DNA of 64,000 nt from Mycobacterium sp. 4858 (GCF_900240975.1 NZ_LT968775.1:1488001-1552000); one strand, 5' to 3'; shown: positions 28,123 to 37,225, counted from the stretch's first letter. Numbers and translations: made by a program. Notes: generated from the letters alone by a model not told the origin.

Positions 28123-28320
28123 GCCGGCGAACCCTATTACCCGTCAACGCCCTTCATCATGTGGCAGGCGGCGATCAAGAACTCGGCGTGCCGCAGTTAC
28201 GGCCGTACGACGCACGGCACACTCGCGCCGCGCTGACGCATCTGCATGCCCATCGGGTTTGATGGCGGCACCGATGCCGTCGAAAAACTAGAAACCGGCA
28301 CGTCAAGCGGCCTTTCATCT

Positions 28321-28333
28321 GTCGGGCTGACAG
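28321..28333. repeat. 13-bp direct repeat of the tRNA-Pro 3' end (possible att remnant)
   Basis: GTCGGGCTGACAG is identical to positions 29426-29438, which cover the discriminator and acceptor stem of the tRNA-Pro gene, in the same orientation. Integrating elements often duplicate the 3' end of their target tRNA. The segment in between carries the integrase remnant, which is what an integrated element would leave. A 13-base match is short and could be chance. Confidence 0.35.
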
Positions 28334-28612
28334 TGTCTGGCTTCACGACGTAGTTGGCAGTTGTCTCGGGACATAGTTGACACCTCTTGAAGCGAAGTGC
28401 CCGGCCGCCTTTGAACCACGCTCCCCCGAGCAGCGTAGCGGTCAACCCCGACGGCAGCCTTGCCTACGGCAACCAACAACGGTGGCACAGGTGTCAGTGA
28501 TCTCTTTTTTCGGACAGAGTCTCGACCGCGCGCTGTTCATCGACAGTGTGATTCTGGACCGTAGCGCCGCGCCCTGCCAACGCGCTATCTTAAACGCAGA
28601 AAGGAGCACAAA

Positions 28613-28897
28613 ATGGCTTTTGAACCCCCATTCCCCCCAATTCCAGAACCTGAATCAGATTTTGATGTCGATTCCGGCAACGAACCTGCCACAGCGCATG
28701 TCCCGTACGAGCCGCCTATCTCCCCACCCTCAGAGCCTGAGCCAGGAATTTACCCGTATGAACCGTCAAACCAGCAGACTTCTTGGCCTTCCGATGATGG
28801 CCCTGAACGTCCGCATGATGATATTCCCGAAGAAATTAAACCGGGAGAAGGGGAAGAAGACGAGGAAGGAGAAGGGGAAGGAGAAGCAGAAGCATAG
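28613..28897 (+). CDS. Acidic, proline-rich small protein of the island
   Basis: 94 residues, low-complexity: repeated Pro-Pro-x-Pro and YEPP/YEPS motifs, very acidic, ending in a run of Glu and Gly (GEGEEDEEGEGEGEAEA). There are no cysteines and no signal peptide. A strong ribosome binding site (gaaaggag) precedes the ATG. The base composition matches the MACPF-like gene rather than the core genome. No family is recognised; a disordered, possibly secreted or chaperone-like partner is possible but not shown. Confidence 0.55.
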   Translation: MAFEPPFPPIPEPESDFDVDSGNEPATAHVPYEPPISPPSEPEPGIYPYEPSNQQTSWPSDDGPERPHDDIPEEIKPGEGEEDEEGEGEGEAEA

Positions 28898-28942
28898 CGA
28901 ACCTTTGAGTGCATAGCCTTTTGAAGGCTAATTCAAAGGAAT

Positions 28943-29080
28943 ATGGACTGCAGCGACAATCCGGTCTCACTAACTAAATTCGAGTTTGGACGCAAGCCGG
29001 CGGCTGTCAAGCGCGCAGTTGTCGAGTGGATCGAACGGGGCTCTATAACCGACGCCGACATTACTCGGCTACGGGTATGA
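28943..29080 (+). CDS. Possible small protein, 45 residues
   Basis: An open frame MDCSDNPVSLTKFEFGRKPA through VVEWIERGSITDADITRLRV with a balanced composition and an amphipathic helix. It follows the acidic gene by 45 bases; aaagga lies very close to the ATG. It may be a real small gene or a fragment of a larger decayed element gene next to the integrase remnant. Confidence 0.3.
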   Translation: MDCSDNPVSLTKFEFGRKPAAVKRAVVEWIERGSITDADITRLRV

Positions 29081-29156
29081 TCTCAGCGGTCGACTTTCCA
29101 ACACCGACTCACTTGGATGGCACAAGCCGCGTGACCCGTATTCACCAAACAGGGTC

Positions 29157-29327
29157 AATAGTGCGGCTGTCGTCTGACTTGGGTCCGGGATGCACATCAA
29201 GGCAGTGGCCGATCTGCTGGGACACTCCTCCGTCGCGATTACTGGCGACATCTACGGGCACACCAGCGATGACACCGCACGGGCAGCAGTCGAGGGCTTG
29301 GCCGGTCGACTCGGTCTGCTGGACTGA
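29157..29327 (+). pseudogene. Tyrosine-recombinase integrase, C-terminal remnant
   Basis: From 29190 the frame reads MHIKAVADLLGHSSVAITGD then IYGHTSDDTARAAVEGL: the LGHSS histidine and the catalytic tyrosine of phage integrases are intact. Just upstream the same frame reads NSAAVV then a TGA stop at 29175-29177 where a leucine-type residue is expected in the family (H-S-A-A-x-x-L). The HDLRH arginine motif and everything before it are gone. It is therefore a dead integrase fragment, oriented toward and ending 97 bases from the tRNA-Pro gene, marking the right end of an integrated element. Confidence 0.82.
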
Positions 29328-29423
29328 GCAGTCGTTGCTATCCGCGGTGCTATCCATACCCCCGTCTGGTATGAATAAGGTGGCTCGGATCACTCCCGAA
29401 CCGCCTCTCACCTGCTACTCCTC

Positions 29424-29500
29424 TGGTCGGGCTGACAGGATTTGAACCTGCGACCACTTGACCCCCAGTCAAGTGCGCTACCAAACTGCGCCACAGCCCG
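29424..29500 (-). tRNA. tRNA-Pro (GGG anticodon)
   Basis: On the minus strand the sequence folds as a complete tRNA: acceptor CGGGCTG/CAGCCCG, D arm with GGTAGCGC, anticodon stem CTTGA/TCAAG with loop CTGGGGG (anticodon GGG), T arm with GGTTCAAATCC, discriminator A and an encoded CCA at 29424-29426. It should read CCC and CCU codons. The integrase remnant and accessory island lie immediately to its 3' side, the usual integration side. Confidence 0.97.
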
Positions 29501-29719
29501 GTGCCGCCCGAATCGGCGGCAGCAGGTCGACAGCCTACCGCAGACAGCCCGGAACACAGCGAAGCGGCCTCCGACCAACCCGGCGATACCTGCCGGGCAG
29601 GAAACCGCAAACGCCAATCCCCGTCGCCATCTAGAATCCTGCTCACGAACGCAGGCGGGCGGCTGTGCTCGCCACAAACTTTCGGGGGACGACCGCAATG
29701 ATGGCGAACGGTCCGGCGC

Positions 29720-30628
29720 GTGGCTGGGAGTGAACCGCCGGCGAATCAGGGGAATGCCCCGCTCCCGCCCCCGGGCGGCTACCATGTCGGCCCACCCGGC
29801 GCTCCCTATGCGCCGGGACAGCCGATCGCATGGAGCGGCTTCCAGCCGGGCGCGGCCGGCACACCGCCTCCGTGGCCTCCAAGCCCGCGGCCAGCCCCGC
29901 CCCCTGGCGCCAAACGCTGGTTGATGCTCACGACGGTCATTCTCACGGTCACCTCGGCCGTGTTGGGCGTCATCCTCATCAGCCGTGTGATGACCTCGGG
30001 TGCATCGGCGGCGGCATCACACCGCGAGCCGCCCGGGCTCTCGGTGCCCACGACACCGGGGCTGGTCCACCCGGAAGATCTGAAGAACCTTCTGTTGAGT
30101 CCCGCCGAGGCCGGCGACATCCTGCACGTGCAGGGAATGACGCTCTACCAGAGCAACAATGGCCTGTTCATGGATACCGCCGACCCGCCCGACTGTGCCG
30201 GCATCTGGGCCCCGGGCATGGCTCAGGTCTATCGCGACACCCGCTTCATCGACGCGCAGTCGGCCGAACTTCACGGACCGGGTGACGTGTACGTGAAGCT
30301 GACCCTGCAGTCGCTGGTGGCCTTTCCGACCGCGAAAGACGCCGGCGCCGTCTTCGAGGACCTCACGAGGAAGTGGGATCACTGCGCCCGAACCGAGGTT
30401 TTGGTGAACCGCCACGAGGGTGGCACCATCGCCGTCGCCGACCCCAGGGTCGTCGACAACACGCTGATGGTCTCCTGGGAGAAGACCGGAGGAACGGGGT
30501 GGGGCTGCCAGCGTGCCTTGATGCCGCGCAGCAACGTGGTGATCGACATGAGGGTGTGCGACTACCGCGGCAGCGATCAAGCTCCCGAACTCGTCAACAA
30601 AGTCGCCTCCCGGATCCCCACCTCGTGA
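29720..30628 (+). CDS. PknH_C-like sensor-domain membrane protein 1
   Basis: 302 residues. A Pro/Gly-rich cytoplasmic N terminus (about 1-65) is followed by one transmembrane helix (about 68-90) and an extracytoplasmic domain with the PknH C-terminal sensor pattern: L-L-SPAEAGDIL, four cysteines in two pairs (DPPDCAGIW, WDHCARTE, WGCQRALMPRSNVVIDMRVC). This is the arrangement of the outer half of the serine/threonine kinase PknH without the kinase. The ligand is unknown. GTG start at 29720 without a strong ribosome binding site. It is followed after 19 bases by a paralogue; the two form an operon. Confidence 0.8.
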   Translation: MAGSEPPANQGNAPLPPPGGYHVGPPGAPYAPGQPIAWSGFQPGAAGTPPPWPPSPRPAPPPGAKRWLMLTTVILTVTSAVLGVILISRVMTSGASAAASHREPPGLSVPTTPGLVHPEDLKNLLLSPAEAGDILHVQGMTLYQSNNGLFMDTADPPDCAGIWAPGMAQVYRDTRFIDAQSAELHGPGDVYVKLTLQSLVAFPTAKDAGAVFEDLTRKWDHCARTEVLVNRHEGGTIAVADPRVVDNTLMVSWEKTGGTGWGCQRALMPRSNVVIDMRVCDYRGSDQAPELVNKVASRIPTS

Positions 30629-30647
30629 ACAGCCCAGGAGGTAAGGC

Positions 30648-31547
30648 GTGAGCGTTCCGGGCGACCGGGGCAGCGGCCCCGGAGGCAGGCAAGAAGGCAC
30701 TTCCGGCGCCCCGGCCTATGCCGGTCCCCCACCGTCGCCACCGGGAAGCCCGGGATTTGCGCCACCATTCGGTTACCAGGGCGCGCCCGGACACCTGCCT
30801 CCGCCCGGCCCCGGCGCCGTCTGGCCGAACCAGGCGGCGACCCCGCGCCGTTTCGGTGAGCCGGTCGCCCGGTGGTGGTGGCTGACGGGCGCCGCCGCGA
30901 TGCTGACGGTCGGGCTATTGGTCGCGGTCATCGTGTACCAGCCGGCCCACCCGGGCGGCGGCACCGTGGCCGCCTCCGCACTCCCGGATGTGCTGCTGAC
31001 TGCGGAGGAAGCCGCCCACGCTGTCGGCGCCGAAACGTTGTCGGGCGAACCGGTTCAAGACAAGCTGGCCGACACACCCATCGTTGACGAGGACTGCGTG
31101 GGTGTGTTGAAAGCGGCCGAGCAGAAGGCGTACGGGAAGACCGGTTGGACTGCGGTTCGGACGCAGGAGCTTGGCGACGCTCCCGCCAAGGGATGGCGGT
31201 TAATTCAAGCGGTCGTGTCCTTCCCGGACGCGGACTCTGCGAACAACTTCGTCGGCAACGCCGCGACGGACTGGCAGAGGTGCGCCGATCGCGAGCTCAA
31301 CACCCGAAACGTCAACAAGGATGATCCCCGCAACGTGTTTTGGAAGACGGGATCGGTGTCGCGGGCCGGCGGCATCCTCGCGATGGACGGGGTTCAAGAG
31401 GCTCAGGGCTGGAACTGCCAGCGCGCCCTCAGCGCCCGGAACAACGTCGTCATCGACCTTGATCTCTGCGGACGAAGCGTGTCGGGGTCGGCGGTTCCAC
31501 AGTTCGTGAACGCAGTCGACAAGAAAATCGACGCCCGGGCCTCGTAG
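30648..31547 (+). CDS. PknH_C-like sensor-domain membrane protein 2
   Basis: 299 residues with the same plan as its upstream neighbour: Pro-rich N terminus, a transmembrane helix at about 81-101, then a sensor domain with LLTAEEAAHAVGAE, DEDCVGVL, W-x-RCADREL and GWNCQRALSARNNVVIDLDLC. The shared C-Q-R-A-L and NNVVID motifs show a tandem duplication. GTG start with caggaggt upstream, a near-perfect ribosome binding site. With the three lipoproteins at 12-17 kb the window holds five proteins of this fold. Confidence 0.82.
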   Translation: MSVPGDRGSGPGGRQEGTSGAPAYAGPPPSPPGSPGFAPPFGYQGAPGHLPPPGPGAVWPNQAATPRRFGEPVARWWWLTGAAAMLTVGLLVAVIVYQPAHPGGGTVAASALPDVLLTAEEAAHAVGAETLSGEPVQDKLADTPIVDEDCVGVLKAAEQKAYGKTGWTAVRTQELGDAPAKGWRLIQAVVSFPDADSANNFVGNAATDWQRCADRELNTRNVNKDDPRNVFWKTGSVSRAGGILAMDGVQEAQGWNCQRALSARNNVVIDLDLCGRSVSGSAVPQFVNAVDKKIDARAS

Positions 31548-31648
31548 GCGTCGTAGCGGCATTGACCGCACCGGCGGTCGCGGGTGTGCCAACACCGAGC
31601 AGCGAGCGGCGGCGCCCACGCTTAGGGATCTCGTGCCCGAGGTGAAGT

Positions 31649-31666
31649 GATATCGCCGGCGCTATC
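31649..31666. promoter_or_regulatory. Imperfect palindrome GATATCGC-cg-GCGCTATC shared with 37094-37111
   Basis: An 8+2+8 inverted repeat with one mismatch, followed by aagtttgtgaa. The reverse complement of the site at 37094-37111 has the same palindrome followed by aagtttgaa. It lies in the short interval between the convergent PknH-like and der genes. It could be a binding site for a dimeric regulator or an architectural protein; its convergent setting argues against a simple promoter operator. Confidence 0.4.
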
Positions 31667-31714
31667 AAGTTTGTGAATCGCCGATTGGTTCCGAGGAGGC
31701 CCAAGCCAGGAGGC

Positions 31715-33115
31715 TCAGCGCCGCTTAGCCCCACGCTTTTCGCGCACCCGCACGTTGATGCGGATCGGCGAACCCTCGAAACCGAAGGCCTCCCGCAGCC
31801 GCCGCTCCAGAAAGCGCCGGTAGCCGGCCTCCAGGAACCCGGTGGTGAACAGCACGAACGTGGGCGGCCGGGCGGTGGCCTGGGTGGCGAACAGGATGCG
31901 CGGCTGCTTGCCCCCGCGGACCGGCGGCGGCGTCGCGGCCACCACCTCTTTCAGCCACGCGTTGAGCGGGCCCGTCGGGATGCGTGTGTCCCACGACGCC
32001 AACGCAGTCTCCATCGCGGGCACCAGCTTCTGCACAGCGCGACCGGTCCGGGCGGAGATGTTGACCCGTTGCGCCCAGCGCAACTGCACCAGCTCGCGGT
32101 CGATCTCGCGCTCCAGCAGCTCGCGCCGATCCTCGTCCACCAGATCCCACTTGTTGAAGGCCAGCACCAGCGCCCGCCCAGCCTCGATGACCATCGACAG
32201 CACGCGCTGGTCCTGTTCGGTCAGCGGCTCGGAGGCGTCGATCAGCACCACCACCACCTCGGCCGCGTCGATCGCCGAGTGCGTGCGCACCGAGGCATAG
32301 AACTCGTGCCCGCTGGCCTGACCGACCTTGCGGCGCAGACCCGCGGTATCGACGAACCGCCATACCTTCCCGCCGAGTTCGATGAGCGAGTCCACCGGGT
32401 CCACGGTGGTGCCGGCGACGTCGTGCACCACCGAGCGCTCGTCCCCGGCCAGCTTGTTCAGCAGCGAGCTCTTGCCCACGTTCGGCTTGCCCACCAGCGC
32501 CACCCGCCGGGGGCCGCCCGGCGTGGGCGCGGCTTCGGACACCTCCGGCAGCGCGGCCAGCACCTCGTCGAGCAGGTCGGCGACGCCGCGGCCGTGGATC
32601 GCGCTGATGGCGTGCGGCTCGCCGAGCCCCAGCGACCACAACGCCGCCGCGTCCGCCTCACCCTTCTCGCTGTCAACCTTGTTGGCGGCCAAGAAGACCG
32701 GCTTGCCCGAGCGCAACAGGATCCGGGCGGCGGCCTCGTCGGCCGCGGTGGCGCCGACCGTGGCGTCGACCACCAGGATCACCGCGTCGGCGGTGCGCAT
32801 GGCCACCGACGCCTGCTCGGCCACCAGCTGCTGCAGGCCCTTGGCGTCGGGCTCCCACCCCCCGGTGTCCTGCACGACGAACCGGCGGCCGGTCCACAGC
32901 GCGTCGTAGGACACGCGGTCGCGGGTCACGCCGGGAATGTCCTGCACCACCGCCTCGCGCCGGCCCAGGATCCGGTTCACCAACGTCGACTTGCCGACGT
33001 TGGGCCGCCCGACGATCGCCACGACGGGCGCGGGGCCCGCCTCGGCCTGCTCGTCGAGCTCGGATTCGACCGATTCCCAATCGCTTTCGTCGGTCCAGGT
33101 GCCGTCGGAAGTCAC
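31715..33115 (-). CDS. der: GTPase Der (EngA), 50S ribosome assembly
   Basis: 466 residues with the two tandem GTPase domains that define Der: P-loops GRPNVGKST and [14 protein letters not shown] and DTAGL switch motifs, NKVD and NKWD specificity motifs, and a C-terminal KH-like domain ending in a basic tail (REKRGAKRR). The acidic N-terminal extension of about 25 residues is typical of mycobacteria (Rv1713). It is the last gene of a minus-strand operon; its GTG start overlaps the cmk stop. Confidence 0.96.
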   Translation of the reverse strand: MTSDGTWTDESDWESVESELDEQAEAGPAPVVAIVGRPNVGKSTLVNRILGRREAVVQDIPGVTRDRVSYDALWTGRRFVVQDTGGWEPDAKGLQQLVAEQASVAMRTADAVILVVDATVGATAADEAAARILLRSGKPVFLAANKVDSEKGEADAAALWSLGLGEPHAISAIHGRGVADLLDEVLAALPEVSEAAPTPGGPRRVALVGKPNVGKSSLLNKLAGDERSVVHDVAGTTVDPVDSLIELGGKVWRFVDTAGLRRKVGQASGHEFYASVRTHSAIDAAEVVVVLIDASEPLTEQDQRVLSMVIEAGRALVLAFNKWDLVDEDRRELLEREIDRELVQLRWAQRVNISARTGRAVQKLVPAMETALASWDTRIPTGPLNAWLKEVVAATPPPVRGGKQPRILFATQATARPPTFVLFTTGFLEAGYRRFLERRLREAFGFEGSPIRINVRVREKRGAKRR

Positions 33116-33792
33116 CGCACCGCCCCGCTTCGCTGCTCGACCAGTTCCAGCAGGTGATCGATCACCTGCGCCTCGGTCATCTCGCTGGTGTCGACAACCA
33201 CCGCGTCGTCGGCGGCGCGCAGTGGCGACACCGCCCGGGTGGAGTCCAGATGATCGCGGCGCCGGACGTCGGCCAGCACCGCGTCGTAGTCATCGGTCAG
33301 GCCGGCCGCGACGTTCTGGTCGTTGCGGCGCCGCGCGCGGGTTTCGGCCGACGCGGTCAGGAAGATCTTCACGGGGGCGTCGGGCAAAACGACGGTGCCG
33401 ATGTCGCGACCCTCGACGACGACGCTGCCGGGCCCCTCGGCCATCTCACGCTGCAGCCCGACCAGGCGGGCGCGCACGGCGGGGACCGACGACACCGCCG
33501 AGACCGCACGGGTCACCTCGTCGCCGCGGATCTCGGCCGAAACATCCTCCCCCGCAAGGAAGTAACGGTCGCCATCGGTGTGATAGTCCACCGACAGCTG
33601 CGCCGTCGACCCGATGCGGCCGACGGCCTCGTCGTCTGTCGGGCTGATGCCCGCGCGCAGCACCGCCAGGGTCACCATCCGGTACATCGCCCCGGTGTCC
33701 AGGTAGCGAGCACCCAGCGCGCGCGCCAATCCCCTTGACACCGAGGACTTCCCGGTCCCAGCGGGCCCGTCGATGGCGACGACGACGTTCAC
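33112..33792 (-). CDS. cmk: Cytidylate kinase
   Basis: 226 residues. It begins with the P-loop [16 protein letters not shown] and contains the CMP-binding regions [11 protein letters not shown] and [11 protein letters not shown], then the lid with RARRRNDQ. It phosphorylates CMP and dCMP. The GTG start at 33792 overlaps the rluB stop; the longer reading to 34266 lies antisense-like in the rluB frame and is a shadow. It is translationally coupled on both sides (rluB upstream, der downstream). Confidence 0.95.
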   Translation of the reverse strand: MNVVVAIDGPAGTGKSSVSRGLARALGARYLDTGAMYRMVTLAVLRAGISPTDDEAVGRIGSTAQLSVDYHTDGDRYFLAGEDVSAEIRGDEVTRAVSAVSSVPAVRARLVGLQREMAEGPGSVVVEGRDIGTVVLPDAPVKIFLTASAETRARRRNDQNVAAGLTDDYDAVLADVRRRDHLDSTRAVSPLRAADDAVVVDTSEMTEAQVIDHLLELVEQRSGAVR

Positions 33793-34532
33793 AGGCCCAC
33801 CGCCCGGTAGAGCTGCCCGACCTCGCCCTGGCTCAGCGCGCGGATGCTGCCCGGCCGCTGCTTGCCGAGCGACACGGGCCCGATGTCCGTGCGCACCAGC
33901 GACTCCACGGGGAAGCCGGCGGCGCCCAGCAGCCGGCGCACGATGCGGTTGCGCCCTTCGTGCAACACCACCCGCACCAGCGTCTTGCCCGGAATGGCGT
34001 CCACCACGGCGAATTCGTCGACGCGCGCCGGGCCGTCGTCCAATTCGATTCCCGCCTTCAGTGTCTTTCCCACGCCGCGCGGCACCGTCCCGGTCACCGT
34101 TGCCAGGTATGTCTTGGGCACCTCGTGGGAGGGATGCATCAACCGGTGCGCCAGTTCGCCATCGTTGGTCAGCAGGATGAGCCCCTCGGTGTCGGCGTCC
34201 AGCCGCCCGACATGGAACAGGTTCTTGTTGCCGCGCACCTTGCGTTCCACCAGGTCGCCGATGCACGGGCGGCCCCGGTCGTCCGACATGGTGGAGTGCA
34301 TGCCCCGCGGCTTGTTCAGCGCCAGGTACACCAGCGACTCGTCGAGCACCACCCGGGCGCCGTCGACCCGGATCTCCGACGCATCGGGGTCCACGCGGGT
34401 GCCCAACTCGGTCACCACCTGCCCGTCGACCTCGACGCGGCCGTCGATGATCATCTTCTCGGCGGCGCGCCGCGACGCAATTCCGGCCTGCGACAACACC
34501 TTTTGCAGGCGGATCCCCTCGGTCTCGACCAT
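33789..34532 (-). CDS. rluB: 23S rRNA pseudouridine synthase B type
   Basis: 247 residues: an N-terminal S4 RNA-binding domain ([20 protein letters not shown]) followed by the RsuA/RluB catalytic domain with the active-site Asp in [17 protein letters not shown] and the late [12 protein letters not shown] motifs. The ATG at 34532 overlaps the scpB stop (TGATG). Corresponds to Rv1711. Confidence 0.93.
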   Translation of the reverse strand: MVETEGIRLQKVLSQAGIASRRAAEKMIIDGRVEVDGQVVTELGTRVDPDASEIRVDGARVVLDESLVYLALNKPRGMHSTMSDDRGRPCIGDLVERKVRGNKNLFHVGRLDADTEGLILLTNDGELAHRLMHPSHEVPKTYLATVTGTVPRGVGKTLKAGIELDDGPARVDEFAVVDAIPGKTLVRVVLHEGRNRIVRRLLGAAGFPVESLVRTDIGPVSLGKQRPGSIRALSQGEVGQLYRAVGL

Positions 34533-35230
34533 CAATCGTGGTCCACGTCGAACGTCAGCGCCTGGTCGGGCGCCTGACCGCCGGCGAGTTTGATGAAACG
34601 CGGCTCGCTGTCCAGGGATTCGCTGAGGTCCTCGATCGTGTCGACGTCGGGAAGCAGCGGGGCGATGTCGGGCAGGTCGGCCAGCGACGTCAGCCCCAAC
34701 CGCTCCAGGAACAGGTCGGTGGTCGCGAAGGTCACGGCGCCGGTGTCGTCGTCCACCCCGGCCTCGGTGATCAGGCCGCGGGCCAACAGCGTCCGCATCA
34801 CGGCGTCCACGTTGACGCCGCGGACCGCGCTCACCCGCGCCCGGGTCACCGGCTGGCGGTAGGCCACCACGGCCAGGGTCTCCAGCGCGGCGCGGGTCAG
34901 CTTGGATCGCGCGCCGTCCAGCAGCAGCTTCTCCACGTACGGCGCGAACCGCGCCCGGGTGTACATCCGCCAGCCCTCGCTGGTCTGGCGCAGGTCGATC
35001 CCGCTGTCGCGCTCGGTGAGTTCGTCGGCCATCTGCTGCAGCCGGGAGGCGACCCGGTAGACGGGTTGCCCGGTGGCCGCGCCCAGCGCCTCGGCGGTGA
35101 CGGGGCTGTCGACCACCAGCAGCAGGGCCTCCAGCACGGAGCCGAGTTCCGCGGCGTCCATGGGCGCCGCCTCGGCGATGTCCGGAATGCCCACGTCGAG
35201 ATCGACGTCGGCCTCAGATTCGCTCATCAT
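34532..35230 (-). CDS. scpB: Segregation and condensation protein B
   Basis: 232 residues of the ScpB winged-helix family: [20 protein letters not shown] at the start, [16 protein letters not shown] in the second winged helix and VRGVNVD-x-V. It binds ScpA and SMC to form the bacterial condensin complex. The first ATG of an ATGATG pair at 35230 overlaps the scpA stop; the longer reading upstream lies inside scpA and is rejected. Confidence 0.93.
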   Translation of the reverse strand: MMSESEADVDLDVGIPDIAEAAPMDAAELGSVLEALLLVVDSPVTAEALGAATGQPVYRVASRLQQMADELTERDSGIDLRQTSEGWRMYTRARFAPYVEKLLLDGARSKLTRAALETLAVVAYRQPVTRARVSAVRGVNVDAVMRTLLARGLITEAGVDDDTGAVTFATTDLFLERLGLTSLADLPDIAPLLPDVDTIEDLSESLDSEPRFIKLAGGQAPDQALTFDVDHD

Positions 35231-36042
35231 TCGTCCCGCACTTCTAGCAAGGCTTCGCTGGCCGGACGTTCCCCGGTCCATGAAATCTGGAGCACACCAA
35301 GCGGCTCCGACTGGTCGAATGCTACCGCCCGGCTCCGATACAGCTCGAGCAACGCCAGGAAGCGCCCGACCACCTCCATCGGCGCCTCGCAGTCGGCGAC
35401 CAGCTCGGAGAACGTGGCCCACCGGCCGCTGCCGCGCGCCTCGAGGATCGCCAGCAGCTTCTTGGCCTGCTCGGGCACCGAGACTGCCACCTCGTGCAGG
35501 TGCCCGAGGGCCACCGTCGGCACGGGGCGCGGGCTGAACGCGATCGCGGCAATCTGGGCGAACCGGTCGGCGTCGACGCCCAGCATCACCTCCGGCAGCA
35601 GTTCGGTGAACCGGTCCTCCAGCGATACGGAGCGCGGGTAGCTGCGCAGCGCGGTGGCCTCCAGCTCGGCGAACATCTCCGCGACGTGCTTGAACGCGCG
35701 GTACTGCAGCAGCCGGGCGAACAGCAGGTCGCGCACCTCCAGCAGCGCCAGGTCCTCTTCGTCGTCGATCTGTCCGGCCGGCAGCAGCCGGGCGGCCTTG
35801 AGGTCGAGCAGGGTCGCGGCGACCACCAGGAACGCGGTGGTCTCCTCGAGGTCCAGCTGGGAGCCGATCGCGCGGGTGTAGGCGATGAAGTCGTCGGTGA
35901 CCTGATGCAGCGCGACCTCGGTGACGTCGAGGCGGTGGGCGAAGATCAGCTGCAGCAGCAGATCGAACGGACCCTCGAAATTGGTCAGGCGGACTTGAAA
36001 ACCGTTCTTGGGTGGCGCCTCACCGTTTGCGCTGGCCGTCAC
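35227..36042 (-). CDS. scpA: Segregation and condensation protein A (kleisin)
   Basis: 271 residues. The family start FEGPFDLLLQLI, the central LVVAATLLDLKAARLLP and the C-terminal winged helix (VVGRFLALLELYRSRAV) are all visible. ScpA bridges the SMC heads. GTG start at 36042, overlapping the parA stop (GCGTGACG). Sits between parA and scpB as in other mycobacteria (Rv1709). Confidence 0.93.
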   Translation of the reverse strand: MTASANGEAPPKNGFQVRLTNFEGPFDLLLQLIFAHRLDVTEVALHQVTDDFIAYTRAIGSQLDLEETTAFLVVAATLLDLKAARLLPAGQIDDEEDLALLEVRDLLFARLLQYRAFKHVAEMFAELEATALRSYPRSVSLEDRFTELLPEVMLGVDADRFAQIAAIAFSPRPVPTVALGHLHEVAVSVPEQAKKLLAILEARGSGRWATFSELVADCEAPMEVVGRFLALLELYRSRAVAFDQSEPLGVLQISWTGERPASEALLEVRDE

Positions 36043-36995
36043 GCGCCGAATCGGTCGATGAACTCGCGGGCCAGGGCGCGGTAGGCGATGGCGCCCGTCG
36101 AGCGCGGGGCCCAGGTCGTGATGGGTTCGCCGGCCACGCTGGTCTCCGGGAACCGGACCGTTCGGGTGATCACGGTGTCGAACACCAGGTCGCCGAACCG
36201 TTCCACCACCCGGGCCATCACCTCGCGGGAGTTGACCGTGCGCGGGTCGTACCGGGTGAGCAGGATGCCGCTGATCTCCAGCTTCGGATTGAGCCGGTCG
36301 CGCACCTTGTCGACGGTGTCGGTGAGCAGCGCCAGGCCACGCAGCGAGAAGAACTCGCATTCGGTGGGGATGACCACGCCGTCCGCGCAGGCCAGCCCGT
36401 TCACGGTGAGCAACCCGAGCGACGGCTGGCAGTCGATCAGGACGTAGTCGTAGCGATCCAGCACGGGATGGAGCGCCCGGCCCAGGGTCTGTTCGCGGCC
36501 CACCTCGTTGACCAGCTGGATTTCGGCGGCGGACAGGTCGATGTTGCTGGGCACCAGGTCCATGTACTTGACCCGGGTCTGCAGCAGCACGTCGTCGATC
36601 GACACCCGCGGCTCGACCAGCACGTTGTGGATGGTCTTCTCCAGCTCGTAGTGCGGGACGCCGAGCCCGGCGGACAGCGCACCCTGCGGATCCATGTCCA
36701 CCAGCAGCACCCGCCGGCCGTATTCGGCGAGCGCGGCGCCCAGGTTGATGGTCGACGTGGTCTTCCCGACACCACCCTTCTGGTTGCACATCGCGACGAC
36801 CTTGGCCGGGCCGTGCGAGGTGCGCGGCTGCGGTTCCGGGATCGCCCGCGGCGGCCGCCCGGTCAGACCGAGCTCGACGCCGCTATCCGGCTGCTCGGTC
36901 ATCATGGCGGGGGTGTTCGGGAGGTGAACATCGACCGAAAGTCTAACGGGTTCGCGGGCGTAAGCCGGGCGACCCGCAGGCAATTCACCAGCCAA
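36039..36995 (-). CDS. ParA/Soj-like chromosome partitioning ATPase
   Basis: 318 residues, deviant Walker A KGGVGKTTST, LLVDMDPQGAL, and DYVLIDCQPSLG. Residues 1-55 form an unstructured N-terminal extension, as in Rv1708. It is a ParA-type ATPase that binds DNA in its ATP form; it is not next to parB or the origin, so it is likely the orphan ParA that works with the ScpAB condensin. The TTG start at 36995 is uncertain. First gene of the parA-scpA-scpB-rluB-cmk-der operon. Confidence 0.9.
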   Translation of the reverse strand: MAGELPAGRPAYAREPVRLSVDVHLPNTPAMMTEQPDSGVELGLTGRPPRAIPEPQPRTSHGPAKVVAMCNQKGGVGKTTSTINLGAALAEYGRRVLLVDMDPQGALSAGLGVPHYELEKTIHNVLVEPRVSIDDVLLQTRVKYMDLVPSNIDLSAAEIQLVNEVGREQTLGRALHPVLDRYDYVLIDCQPSLGLLTVNGLACADGVVIPTECEFFSLRGLALLTDTVDKVRDRLNPKLEISGILLTRYDPRTVNSREVMARVVERFGDLVFDTVITRTVRFPETSVAGEPITTWAPRSTGAIAYRALAREFIDRFGA

Positions 36996-37093
36996 TTTCG
37001 CCGGATTTGCGCTGGTAGCGCGCTTGGCGACGATGATCGTTAACAGCAGTCACACCAGCATCACCGGGGAGGTGGTGGGCGGGTTTCAAACTT

Positions 37094-37111
37094 GATATCG
37101 CGGGCGATATC
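37094..37111. promoter_or_regulatory. Perfect palindrome GATATCGC-gg-GCGATATC in a divergent promoter region
   Basis: An 18-base perfect inverted repeat between the divergent parA operon and the O-methyltransferase gene, about 100 bases from the former. A near-copy with matching flank lies at 31649-31666. A dimeric transcription factor or nucleoid protein site is likely; the regulator is not identified. Confidence 0.5.
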
Positions 37112-37225
37112 GCGGCGGCGGTGTGGCAGCGAGATTGCCGTGAGGGTTGCGATTCCGGCGCCGCGACGGCCGTGGTGGCAATCTCGGCGCCGCCACCCGT
37201 CGGCCGTCCGAACTACTGTGTCGTC

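Larger units (their letters stand above)
27900..28612. other. Island intergenic region with short repeats, no clear gene
   Basis: 713 bases between the MACPF-like start and the acidic small gene. It holds a 15-base tandem duplication at 28093-28122, a 13-base match to the tRNA-Pro 3' end at 28321-28333, and a segment at about 28345-28382 (gttggcagttgtctcgggacatagttgacac, split by imperfect repeats) that recalls the ends of IS481-type insertion sequences. Readings across it are broken by stops. I interpret it as the scar of past insertions and it also must carry the promoters of both flanking genes. Confidence 0.4.

Noticed and set aside
33112..34266. Longer cytidylate kinase reading of 384 residues
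   Set aside because: The extra N terminus is the rluB gene in another frame; the P-loop follows the GTG at 33792 directly.
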